Assembly: GCA_963281255.1 (NCBI GenBank)
Contig: OY725502.1
Coordinates: 1,302,001-1,366,000, forward strand
Direction of reading: 5' to 3'
Length of the DNA: 64,000 nucleotides
Source of the DNA: Aphrocallistes beatrix
Taxonomy: Eukaryota > Porifera > Hexactinellida > Sceptrulophora > Aphrocallistidae
Shown: positions 9,127-20,355 of the stretch, in pieces
Numbering within the stretch: the stretch's first letter is position 1
Layout: each line of letters begins with the position of its first letter
Translations under genes and position numbers: made by a program
Notes under the pieces: model-generated
What the model saw: only the letters and a program-made list of their open reading frames with translations
What the model was told of the DNA's origin: nothing
Database searches by the model: none

Positions 9127-12100
9127 ATGATATTAGAAAAGATAATATTTTTCGCCTTATTTCTAGCATCATGCTGTAATATTGAAGGTGAGTTCGTATG
9201 TGTATAGATAGCTGTAGCATTTCATAATGTCATGTACACAAGTCAATGTTTATTTCGAATATTCATCTTTTTTACGGAATGCTGTCAAAATAAAGACATT
9301 TAGCAAAATTTAATAAAGGTTTGATGATCCAGTGCTAATTAAAGGGTAGGTCTACTATGAAAAATCATTTGAATACAGAAACCATTTGAAATACTAAAAT
9401 TTCATTCCTGGCCATGCCCCCCAATTGGTGCTAAACTGATAATAGTTCCAGAATATGTGGTATTTCAACCTTGTTAAATAGCTATTGTCAATATTTAGAC
9501 GACTAACTCAAACCCATATAGGACTAATATTTTATATTAGCAGTTGTCAGCGTGTTGAAGGAGTGTATATTTTCACACTATTTGACGAATTTTGAAAAAT
9601 ATGCCAGAGACTAGCTTCCAAAGGTTGACATGGGGTTTTAGTGGTGTATATTTCAAATATCGTATTTTCGTCTATGAATTTTTTGTTCACAATGCATTCA
9701 TATTTCATAAAGTAAACAAATTTGAAATGGATTAGTGAAAGTATCAATATTTATCACCGTACGTGCTTCTGAATTTGTTTCTATTCCCAGACACTCGCAG
9801 GACGACTCTGCGAGTATGAAGTGTTCGCAGCCTCGCTACACAAATGCGCAAAGCGCACTGATATTAAACCTTAGACTACTCCATGATAAAATAGCCTGAC
9901 TAATCGGAATCGACTATACTTATAAATGATGTTATTTAGTACTCTAAAGGGGAAATAAACAAATGATTAAAAGTTCCAGTATAGTAACTCTCGTTTATTA
10001 GGTTATTATTACAGTAATTATGTATCGTTTTTACAGTTATTGGAAGTATTGATCCAGACTGTGACTTGGTGTGGAGGGATGTTTGCTACAAATATTTCAC
10101 TCAACAGAGGAACTGGTATGACGCAAACTCTAGCTGCGTAGCTTGGGGAGGGGGATTGGTGAATCTGTATTCACAGAGAACAATCAACGTTGCAACTGCA
10201 ATACAGCCGGATTCTTCGTCAGCTTGGGTTTCTAACGCCAACTCAACAGCTTGTGGTTATTTGAAGATTAATACTATGCAAGAGACATCACAGTTGTATG
10301 AGGAATGCTCGAGGTTATTGTATTACATCTGTAGCAAGTCAAGTAAGCAGTTATTGTGTTCAACTTATCGAATATATTGACATCTATTACAATGCAGTCT
10401 ATGGTTATAAACTCTTTAAATTAACCAGTGTACTTTCATAGAGCTTGCTGTGCAAGGTTGAAACATGTACTATAGTAATATTACCCGCAGCATGTTTGAT
10501 AAAAAATAGAAACTTGATCCAAATCAGTTTGTCTCAAAGACTGCAACTTTTTGGTAAATGAAGTGCTTATCAGAACATAGGGACAACTTTTCAGATATGT
10601 ATTATCGATCAAATTAGATGATTATTTCTGTTCAGTACAAAATTTTATATTTTTGTACAATGGAAAAAATATTAAGGTACTGAACTCAACATTAATTCAA
10701 TAAAAAGATTTCATAAACGAAAATGTATACCACCTTATTCACAAAATGCCTCTAGTTCGATAATTAACTTATGCTATAGTAATATGAAGTAAACAAATTC
10801 ATGAATAATCGGGAAAGATTGAGCTCGGTTTAATTGGTTTAATTTAGTCGGACTGCAAAAAGTTTAAAACCATTCAGAAATACAGGAATCTTTAGTAAAA
10901 AGTTGATTATCCTCCTACGTATAATCTAATTATTAGTAATTGATGAACCTCCTACTAATCTCACACTTGTGCAAGAGGGTGCAACCTCAGTGACGTTAAC
11001 CTGGCTACCTCCAAACCTTGCAGATCCTACTGACAACATAATCCACTACGTTATCAACTATTCTGGATTGGAGCTAGATACTGCGATACGGAATGCCACA
11101 GTTTATCCTTCCAACACATCCAACACAACAAACATAACCAATGCCGGTACTATAACCAATGGATCTAACGTGAGCAGTAGTATGGATGAGAGCTACACAC
11201 TAACTAAGTTAGAAGAGTACACGACCTATACAGTCCATATAATAGCTTTCTCCAGAATGAGAGGAAGAACTGGAGAAGTTGTGGGTGAAATTAGAACACC
11301 TCAAGATGGTAAGTGTATAAACAAACATCTATCAAATACTTCTCAGAATTGTCTTCTTAGGTTTGAGAATACTTTGAGGTGACCTTGAAAATTAATTTTG
11401 ACTTACTTCCATTATTTGATAGCACATTATGGATAATTATCTGGAAGAAAACACTGAGTAAACTTTTTTACTTACTCAGCTCTCGCTCTCGTAATTTAAA
11501 AATATCTTCTAGCCTTCCCACCAAAAATATCGATCCGCCCTGAGTATACTACTTATGAACAAGTTTATTATTGTGTATACATTTAAATATTTCCTTCTAC
11601 CTCTTTTAGTTCCCAGCGGAGTTCCACTCTCAATACATGCTACACCTCTGTCTGCTACCACTCTATTCATAACATGGCTCCCTCCTAACTCCAGTCTGAT
11701 AAACGGAATCATAACTAACTTCACTCTCCAGTACAACAGCACTAAGAGGAATGGTCCTCAGAATGTGGAGAAGGTAATACCAGTCACTGAAGGGATTAAC
11801 AACTTCTATCATATCTTGGATGGATTGACGTATGGAGGTCCAAACTATACCATTAGCATAGCAGCTAATACAGCAATGGGACAAGGTCCTTTCTCTGCTG
11901 CCTTAACTGCTCAAACTCAACACTCAGGTATTAGCAATATACATTTATTTCTTTAACATTCATTTTGGCAACTATTTTTATGATGATGCAATATTTTAGC
12001 AACTGTCGCACCCCGTAACCTGATCTACACCATGATATCTGCTACTACAATGCAGCTTAGCTGGGAGTCTCCAATAGAAAAGGACATAGATGGAATACCT

Positions 12101-15100
12101 CAGGAGTACATTGTAACTTACAGAGGATTTCCATTGGATAATGTGTTGCATAATCTGAGTTACACTTACAACAGCAGTGATCAACGAGGAGAAGCAGTTC
12201 TAGAAGATTTGCAGGAGAACACTACTTATAGCATCTCTGTGTTCTTAATAGTGTCTGGGATGTACAGTCCTGCTGCTAGTCTGACTGTGTCAACTCGAGA
12301 TACTGGTAAGTAAATCAAGAAATAAAGTGAAATTGTGTGATATATACATTAATACTTTTGTGGAAGTTTATAATATCATTTTTAGCAGCAGGAAAAAAGA
12401 GTTAAGGATGCACGGTTTAAATTTGAATCTCGCAGAATAAAATAGATAGTGTCATCTACACCATAAATTGATCCTATATGCGAAATTTAATAGAAATAGG
12501 ATTGTTAGATTTCGCAGTATCGCCCGTACTATATCCATACATACATACGGACGTAGTTACACAGTCCATGCCATAATGTACTTGCGGTCAATAATGTATG
12601 CAAAATTAAGACTATACACACATTACATGATAATATAATTGCTAAACTTCTTTTATAAAATGCATTCCCAATTTTTAAAATTAGTCGTGTACTTCCATGT
12701 ACAAGTACTTAAGTGGTTAGCTTTCTTCAGCTTTGAATGAATTAGCACTGTTGCATGAAAAAATGCCCCCCCCGTGAAAAAATGCCCCCACCATGGATAT
12801 TCATGTAATATGGGGGGGCAAAATTTAATGGAGTTAGCGTGAAAAATTGCCCCCCCGTGAAAAAATGCCCCCACCATGGATATTCTTGAGTTTAACACTA
12901 AATATTGCTGATACTATTTATATACGATACATTTATGAAAGTCATTGTTATTACTTCACACGACTAGTTTGTTGATTTGCAATGCTTTAGTAAACGAATA
13001 GAAGCGAAATAGCATTCAAAATGTTTTGTATAAGCATTGGCATACTTTAGAATATCCATGGTGGGGGGCATTTTTTCACGGGGGGGCAATTTTTCACGCT
13101 AACTCCATTAAATTTTGCCCCCCCCATATTACATGAATATCCATGGTGGGGGCATTTTTTCATGGGGGGGGGCATTTTTTCATGCAACAGCACTTTAGAA
13201 CAGATTGTATGAACCTGCAGCTGCTGTTCATTTTTATCTCGAATTGCTCTAAAATTCAATAATTTATTTATGAGACTAGATACTATGTACTTTGTAATAA
13301 CTTAATTAACCAACTAATTAACTGTTAGTCATAACAATTGGTTAGCATTACATCTAACCATCTGATAGCTAGGATGTTATGGTTGTATGCAAATACATTT
13401 AATTTTTCTAGCTACCCCGCACCAGATGTTATTTTGCATTGTTATTTTGTTATTTTGCATTTTTTGGTAAAGTGGAAAGGGGAAGCGACCATACTTAGTA
13501 TAATAAAACTACTTTTAAAGCAATTGTAACAGTTTGTACTTGTGGACATTTTGATTCAATTCAATTCAATGGAAGCACATGTATTATAGCCGCGTAACTC
13601 GGGTTTAATTATTCTGGAAATAAGCAAAACGTATGCAAGTTAAGTAGCGTATAGACATTACATCTCCTAACTATTTATCATTTCTATTTACTAAATGTAT
13701 TCCCATAGCTCCCTCCAAACCTGTACAGAGCCTAGAAGTGAATGAGACAAGTCAGTTTTCTGCAGTCGTCTTATGGCAGTCTCCTCCTCTCCGAGGACAG
13801 AATGCTAGGATCCTTTACTACAGTGTCACCACCACCTATACTGATCCTTCTACCAGCATACCGCAACTCATTGATAACTTCTCCTGGACTAACATAACTT
13901 TCAATGAGCACATAATCCTGAGATATCTATGGCACTCTGTCTACTTTACCGTGACGGTTACTCCCGTAACTCAGCATGGAATGGGACCCAATGCATCGAC
14001 TACTTTCCTTCTGAGAAAAGGTAATAGTTAATTAAAAAATAGCGATAAGTGAAGGCGATATTGATAAGTGTTTATGAGTGATGGATGAGTCAGTAATTAA
14101 GTTTCAAGATTTAATTTCCATTTTTTATCATTTCTCAAGTGGCATTTATATCAATAATGATTTTTCTTAGAAACAATTCCTGAGATCTACAATCCAATGA
14201 GAGACCAATTTATAGCAATAGAGAATGTTTCAGAGTTTCGGACTTTTGATTTTGAATGCGCAGCAGAAGGTAATCCAACTCCTCTCATTAACTGGTACAG
14301 GAGGGATGGATCGAACATTAAGAACTATCAACCCTACTCCTATAACGTCAGCTTCACAACAAATGATCTCAAATCGAACCAGACTAACGTATACATATGC
14401 AACGCTTCAAACAGAGTAGAGTCTGTACTTAGAACAATTACTATTTACGTTATCACAGAAAATATTCCACTAAATTTTCTTAACGACACGGTTAATCAAA
14501 TTGATCAACAGCCTTCAGTAGACAATCTTCAAGCTGGTAACATTACTCTGCTGGTCAATGCAACTTTAACCTCTGCAGACATGTCCCAGGGCGATTCAGA
14601 TTCCAATTGCTCAGATAGGATGAAGCAGGACGCTATGTTGTATCCTAACTGTTTCGCTAATAATAGTATTGATCAAGTTAGGGCCGCGATAGAGATATTA
14701 CCGCAAGTTACTACAAAGTTAGAGGAGGATGGACTTGACCGACAAACATCTGAGTTCGTCTTCTCCGTCAACGCCAAAGCAATCCAATCTTCTCTCAAGA
14801 TACAGAATGGTACTACACAGAATAGTATTTTAGAGGTAAGCGACGTAATACATATTTTGCATTGGAACCTAAGTTGACTAATTCATTGAAATATGATGAA
14901 GAATTATGAATTATTCAATTAATGAATTATTCAAAATCTCAAACATTAGTGCAGATTCTATGCCCAAAAGTGGTTAAAAGGTTGCACATGTTATATACCT
15001 CTAACATTGCTCAGTCCCTAAGCGAAATATCAAATATTTTTTTCATTATTTTAGTTTCAAATTTTGAGTAATTCATTGATAATTCATGAATTAGTCAACT

Positions 15101-18100
15101 TAGATTGGAACATTGTAAAAAAAAGGGGCTAAGAAAATCAGTCAGTGCCAAACGAATCATTAGTCTCCTATATATTACTTGCATTAATTACAAGACTAGT
15201 ATACAGTGTATTAGGAGTTGATGTGCTCTCGCAAGCACCAAGGTAATTGAATCCTTAGGAAGATCTTTTATTAATTGAAACAAGGGGTTTTCTAACAGAC
15301 AAAATCCCTTCATGCACTAAAATAAAACTAAATACTCACATAAATGAAATCGAAAGGACCTTAAATTACTGAACTTATTGTGTTATGGATTCGAATCTAC
15401 ATTTTGTTTAATGTCTAGGTCGCATGTAGAGTTTTCAGAGAATCTTATAGAACAGAAATTAGTGTTTCTAACTCTATTTTCGCTTTCGAGGTTCTAATAC
15501 CTAAGATAGTATCAGCAATTACCAAAAACAGCTCAAACCTGACTCTTGGACAGCCCAATAGCACTGTGTATTCAGAGTCAGTGCTAATACAACCTGAAAA
15601 CTTGGCCGAGAAGGATGACATCACATTTCCAACCTCCTCTCTCTCAGACTACAGGCAGCGTGTTGTAGTACCTTCTGACCTGTTACTCAGCTTACCTAAC
15701 CACACAAACATAACCAATACGTCCACTCTTGTAAGTATTTCCTCAATCTTTATAATTACCATTCTTGCGTATATCTCGAATGAAGTACCAAATTTGTATT
15801 TACAATTATTTCATTTAGGTCTCTACTACTGTCGTCGGAGACAATTCAAGTACTGGTTACAATAGAATTTTAACAATTACTTTCACTCAGAAATCCTACA
15901 ATTTCTCAAGGAATATAACACAGCTCAGCAAGAATGTAAGTTTTAATCTATACCTAAGATTCCGCAAGAGGTCGCCTAGGCAAAATCAACTTTAATAATG
16001 TTATGACTCAATTTTTTCATGTATTCGTAAATTCAACATCTTCATACAATTACAAATTCAGTGTTGCATGTATGTATCTATCCATCTAATGTCTTTCTCT
16101 TTAGATTAGCTTACACTTTCCCTCACAGCCTCCTCCCTCCGGCTATGAGCTCATCTGTGTCTTCTTTAACTCCACCACGAGAGAATGGTCCGATGTAGGA
16201 GTCCGTCTACTCCGATATGACAAGGAGACCAATAACGCGATATGCACCACGAATCATTTGAGCACTTTTTCTGTTCTAATCCGTACGAGAGAGGGAGAAG
16301 AGAGTAATACTGAGAAATTGGTTCTCTCTGTGGTGTCTTATGCACTTATGAGCATCTCCTTCATTTCTCTCTTAGTAGTGTTGATTTTATACACCGTTGC
16401 AAGAAAACATTTCTTTAAGTTAGACATTGACAATAAAGTTAATCAAGTCCCAGTGCTCTATTTTAATCAAACTCTTGCTCTTTTCTTTGCTACTGGAGTG
16501 CTTATCTTCGGCATAGAGGTAGCTAACAAGTTGAATGATCATCTTTGTCTGGTTATAGCTGCGCTCTTGCACTACTTCTGGATAGCTGCACTAGCTTGGA
16601 GTTTGTGTTTGGGGATATATACAGTATATGCTGCCTTCAAAAGTAAGTTTTCTTTTTCATATTTGTATGGCGTAAAATATGACTAATTAAAAGTCAGTTG
16701 TAACTACGTTCGTATAATATGATCTATAATCTTTTTAATAATATTTAAATTAAGTTTTTAAACACCAAAGGTAATTAGTGTCGATATCAAATACCATATT
16801 GCAAATTGGAATGAATTCCTGATTTTTATAGGTCATAGGCGCCAAACCTGGGGCTCCGATGTCACTCCTCATGTTGGTCGTTAAATGTTCATGAAATTGA
16901 ATGTTTATATTATTAAAACTCGATTTTTGTATATTTACAGTTGACTCCGCTTAATCGAGACAAATCTCCAGGAACGGAATGGTTCCCATACATAGAAACT
17001 AATAATAAATTACTGACAGGGTTCCCTTCTCCAGATAAGTACAGGTAAACCTCCCAAAGCGGCACCCATCGGGAGAATGATTTTGTGCCGCTTCTCGGAG
17101 GTTGTCGCTACTCGGAGGTTGCTCGTATACACCCTTAATATATTATTCAAAAGCTAAAATAGCATATATTGATACTAATACAGTAGTAATCGGTTATAAG
17201 AACATCGGTTATATGAATCTAAATTAATATAGATGATATGTCATAAATATGTATATATTTGAGGCGCATGCATTAGTTCGAATTCTGTATGTAGTCGTTA
17301 GTTCGAATTCTGCATGTAGTCGTTAGTTCGAATCGACCCCCTTCGTTCAGAAATGCCTTTTTCATCCTCAATTTTCTACTATTCTCTAAAGAAAATGCTT
17401 CTTTTCCCTCAGTTCTTATAAATATCTCTTCCAAATGCCACTCAATGACAGTACTACATTGAAAATCTATTCGAACTAATGCTGCGTCCCCACAAATTAC
17501 AACCCCCTATTTATGTCTAAATCCGATTCTAACTAACGACTACATGCCCAAATTCGATTTGAACTAACGACTACATGCAAAATTCGAACTAACGACTACT
17601 TTGAAATTCGAACTAATGCTGCGTCCCCATATATTTTAACTTCTTATTTGAAACGTTCTTAAAGAATGGCATGTATATGAGTGATTGTTACATATACATC
17701 TGATTGGTGCCGTATCTCGGAGGTAATTTTGTATTAAAAATTTCAATTGGGAGTTCACTTAACTGCCGTATGTCAGATGTTGCCGTTACTCGGAGGTTGA
17801 AGAAGTACTATTAGTATAAGAAAATCAATCGGTGGAATGGGATGATGCCGCTTCTCGGAGAGTTGCCGCTACTCGGAGGTGCCGCTTTGGGAGGTTTACC
17901 TGTATTGATATTTAACAAAACTTTCTTCAAATGCCTGGGGGAATAGACCAATTACATGCTTTACTCACTCAGTGTATTACTGCACCATAGATGTTATTTT
18001 TCCGTGACTCGCCGTGACAAAATAAAATATTAAAATCGCTTTAAAGTATCTATAAATATTTGCAGCATAAAATTTTCCTCTGTACAGTATTGCTAACACC

Positions 18101-19022
18101 GGTTTGAATCCCTCTATTATATTAGAAAAAAAATTTTACGCGTTTATTAAATCTTCTAGCTGATCTGAAGAAAATCTGGATATACCTGATGATACTAGGG
18201 TGGGGGTTCCCCTTACCTTTCGTGATCACTTCACTAGCGATTCGAGGTGAAACCTATGTAAACAAGGAATATGACTACTGCTGGATCTCGACTGATGGTT
18301 GGATCATATGGTTGTTTTTGGGTCCCATCTACTTCATCATTATCGTAAACATATTTTTATTCATTTTGATCATTGTAAAATACCACTCAGTTAAAATATT
18401 CAGGAAAAAAACGGATCTGAGAGATATTATGGATATTTTATCAAAATCATTCATCTTGACTTTTGTCCTAGCATTACCCTGGGTGGTAGCTCTAGTTAAA
18501 ATTACTACCCACTTTTTTAAAGGAAATGAAGTTTCCGCACTTGCCAATACGATTTTAGATTGGACGTTTCTTCTATTTAATTTTCCGGCTGGGATAACAC
18601 TCTTGATCTATACACTACCTAAATATTTATTTTACAGACGAAAATCATCAGGCAAAAGTACTAATAGGCCTAGCAAAATTGCAAGATCAAAGGAGGAGCC
18701 TTTAAAGTTGAATGTGGTAAGAAAACAGAATAGAAGGAAATCCCAAGAGAATTCTGCATCTCACACTTCAACAGATGAGAGAGCGGTAGCAAAAGGTTCT
18801 GAAGCAATGAAAGCTAATTTCACTCGAGATGCTGGCAGCCTGGACAATCGGACAAGTTCGAATGAAGCTTACATGAACGAATTTGCAGGAACAAATGCAA
18901 ACCATTCTTCCTTTATTGAAAACTTTCCTCAAAGTCAACCTAGTTTTGATGAGTCCACCAACGCTCCAGTGAGACTTACTAGTTTCAAATCCACTCGCAG
19001 CGAAATAGAAACACGGCTTTGA
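9127..19022 (+). CDS. Adhesion GPCR, copy 2: CTLD - 4x FN3 - Ig - GAIN - GPS - 7TM
   Basis: Eleven exons: 9127-9187, 10037-10342, 10937-11308, 11610-11927, 12000-12305, 13709-14020, 14171-14835, 15419-15730, 15819-15935, 16105-16642, 18160-19022; phases join to 1389 aa. Exon 1 is a signal peptide (hydrophobic IIFFALFLASCC). Exon 2 is a compact C-type lectin fold (about residues 21-122; C..W..VCY, NWYDANSSC, GGGLVNL, AWV, YYIC) lacking EPN/WND calcium motifs. Exons 3-6 are one FN3 module each, all phase 1-1. Exon 7 has Ig (C...W...YIC) plus the start of GAIN. Exon 10 carries the GPS ending CTTNHLST (His974-Leu975-Ser976 predicted cleavage site) and TM1-3; exon 11 carries TM4-7 and a basic Ser-rich tail. 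Likely a cell-surface adhesion or self-recognition receptor. The ligand is unknown. It is probably self-cleaving, unlike copy 1. Confidence 0.9.
9545..9856 (-). repeat. Repeat family 'X', copy 3 (inverted, in GPCR copy 2 intron 1)
   Basis: Reverse complement of the head and first body segment of copy 2: a gtaaacaaatttgaaatgga block, 'TGAATTTGTTTCTATTCCCAG' region and a GCGCAAAGCGC head. With copy 2 it forms a tail-to-tail pair flanking the mariner element and the signal-peptide exon. Confidence 0.6.
12749..13189. mobile_element. Foldback (long inverted repeat) element in GPCR copy 2 intron 5
   Basis: Two arms, 12749-12886 and 13049-13189, are near-identical reverse complements around a 162-bp spacer. 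Each arm holds two repeats of a unit containing CACCATGGATATTC and poly-C/G tracts. Outer ends are TGTTGCATG / CATGCAACA, flanked by gcac on both sides. The near-perfect arms imply recent origin. Small frames on the minus strand here are by-products of the repeat. Confidence 0.75.
16938..16962 (+). repeat. Solo pogo/Tigger-like terminus
   Basis: CAGTTGACTCCGCTTAATCG resembles the terminal repeat of pogo/Tigger-type elements and is preceded by TA within 'tttacag'. No opposite end is visible, so it is probably a relic next to the complete element that starts at 17042. Confidence 0.35.
17042..17902. mobile_element. 861-bp pogo/Tigger-like non-autonomous element
   Basis: Exact 25-bp terminal inverted repeats starting CAGGTAAACCTCCCAAAGCG (17042-17066 and 17878-17902), with TA at each side (17040-17041 and 17903-17904). 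Subterminal repeats of CGCTTCTCGGAGG and CGCTACTCGGAGG recur near both ends, as expected for transposase-binding sites. It sits in the last intron of GPCR copy 2. No transposase frame is present. Confidence 0.85.
17269..17627. repeat. Nested inverted-repeat element inside the Tigger-like element
   Basis: GCATTAGTTCGAATT and the unit ATGTAGTCGTTAGTTCGAA occur twice at 17269-17335 and in reverse orientation several times at 17525-17627, with another end-like copy (TTCGAACTAATGCTGCGTCC) at 17468-17488. The pattern indicates a second element inserted into the 17042-17902 element. Confidence 0.55.
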
Positions 19023-19100
19023 AGTTCTTGTTCTTTACTAAGTGTCTTATTTTCTGCTTCAATCACCATACTTTCCAGTTGTATACCTTGAAATTTGCTA

Positions 19101-19142
19101 GTGGTTTCAAAAGTGGTTTCAAAGTGGTTTCGAAAGTGGTTC
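19101..19142 (+). repeat. Short tandem repeat in the 3' UTR of GPCR copy 2
   Basis: Four imperfect units of GTGGTTTCAAA begin 78 bp after the stop codon. The unit resembles no control element I know. Confidence 0.6.
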
Positions 19143-19280
19143 ATGTTGATTCTTTGTAACATGTTTTCTTAAATAATTTAGATGTATGGTTTGTGATGTA
19201 ATAATTAGTTACTAATATTTGTTATTAAAACATGTACATTTTTTTAATCATACATAATTTTTACGGACATACGTATGTTG

Positions 19281-19445
19281 CAGGGATGCCAAAGCTAATC
19301 CAATCCCATACAGCTTGAGCCATGATAAAGAGGGATGTGGCGTTGAATTTTACGGGACATGGCGGGACGAAATCGAAATACGTAGAATCCATAAAAGTGG
19401 GACATAATCGAGAAATTTCATGTAAAAGGGCAATCAATCACATTA
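19281..19445 (+). repeat. Repeat family 'Y', copy 1
   Basis: Starts CAGGGATGCCAA and contains GCGTTGAATTTTACGGGACA, ATGGCGGGAC and TTTCATGTAAAAG, all repeated in the copy at 20107-20330. Probably a non-autonomous DNA element. Confidence 0.5.
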
Positions 19446-19886
19446 TTTGTAGATCCAATCAAATCTATTAATCGATATAACAATAATCGATTGGACTTCA
19501 ATTTCTTTTTTTCCCATCGATATGTATCCACTATTTAACAACAAGCAATAGACATGCGATAACCATTCAAAGTTTTGAGCTAACGATAAACCAAACATTA
19601 CCGAAAAATATTGATGAAAATTCATCAATTACGTGTAGTATCCGATCGATAGACTACTTGTATACTTACGACAATCCAATCTGTACAAGAATTAGCAATT
19701 GCAATCGATAATTGAAATTGTCTCGATTGGTTTGGATTGGATTGGATTGGGTTCTGCCTATTCCTCCCTCTGGAGTAAAGTGTGTTGAAAAAGTTCTACA
19801 AGGTGCCTCTATAATCCTTCCTGTATCCATATTCCTAAATCATACTCTTGTCAACCATTCCGGTATAGTGTCATAGTGCCAAGTGT

Positions 19887-20030
19887 CCCCCCCCCAGACC
19901 TGTGACGCTAAGGTGAAGAGTCCGGGAGGCATTTGACACTAGGGTGAGGAGTCCTGGGGACATCTCACCCGGGGGACCGCTGGCACTCTCACACCGGGAT
20001 CCTGGGATACTCAAGGATCCTAGAACCAAA
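19887..20030. repeat. GC-rich segment with imperfect tandem units
   Basis: A locally GC-rich patch in AT-rich DNA. Two units of about 37 bp share 'AGGTGAAGAGTC' / 'GGGTGAGGAGTCC' cores. It shows no codon structure and no family similarity. Confidence 0.4.
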
Positions 20031-20106
20031 TCCGTTGGTCAGTGTACATTCCATTCCGTTCCATTCGGGGAATACAATAGGCATATCCAAATGCTAATTA
20101 GTATCC

Positions 20107-20330
20107 ATACATGCCAACTTGAGCCGTAATAAAAGCGGGACGCAGCGTTGAATTTTGCGGGACATGGCGGGGCGCAATAGAAAAATATTTACATAAAGTA
20201 AAAAAATCGGGACATACTAGGAAAACTTCATGTAAAAGCGGGGCACTCATGAAAATTCACTCAATATAAGAGTGAAAAAAGCGAGACGTCCCGCCAAAAA
20301 CGGTGCAGTTGGCAAGTGTGAGTATCCCTG
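20107..20330 (+). repeat. Repeat family 'Y', copy 2, abutting the CEP78 start
   Basis: Contains the family-Y core (GCGTTGAATTTTGCGGGACA, TTCATGTAAAAGCGGGGCA) and ends TTGGCAAGTGTGAGTATCCCTG at 20309-20330, mirroring the CAGGGAT end of copy 1. It ends only 25 bp before the CEP78 ATG, so the CEP78 promoter or leader has to lie in or beyond this repeat. Confidence 0.55.
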
Positions 20331-20355
20331 TAGTGCTGTCAGTAGATGCAGAGTG

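Noticed and set aside
12653-13259. Minus-strand frames of 81 and 70 codons with similar sequence (GGAFFHG, PPVKKCPPP)
   Set aside because: They are the two arms of the foldback element read in shifted frames; the similarity comes from the repeat and poly-C tracts.
20272-20355. In-frame extension upstream of the CEP78 ATG (MKKARRPAKNG...)
   Set aside because: It lies in repeat family Y. The CEP78 family N-terminus begins at the ATG 20356.
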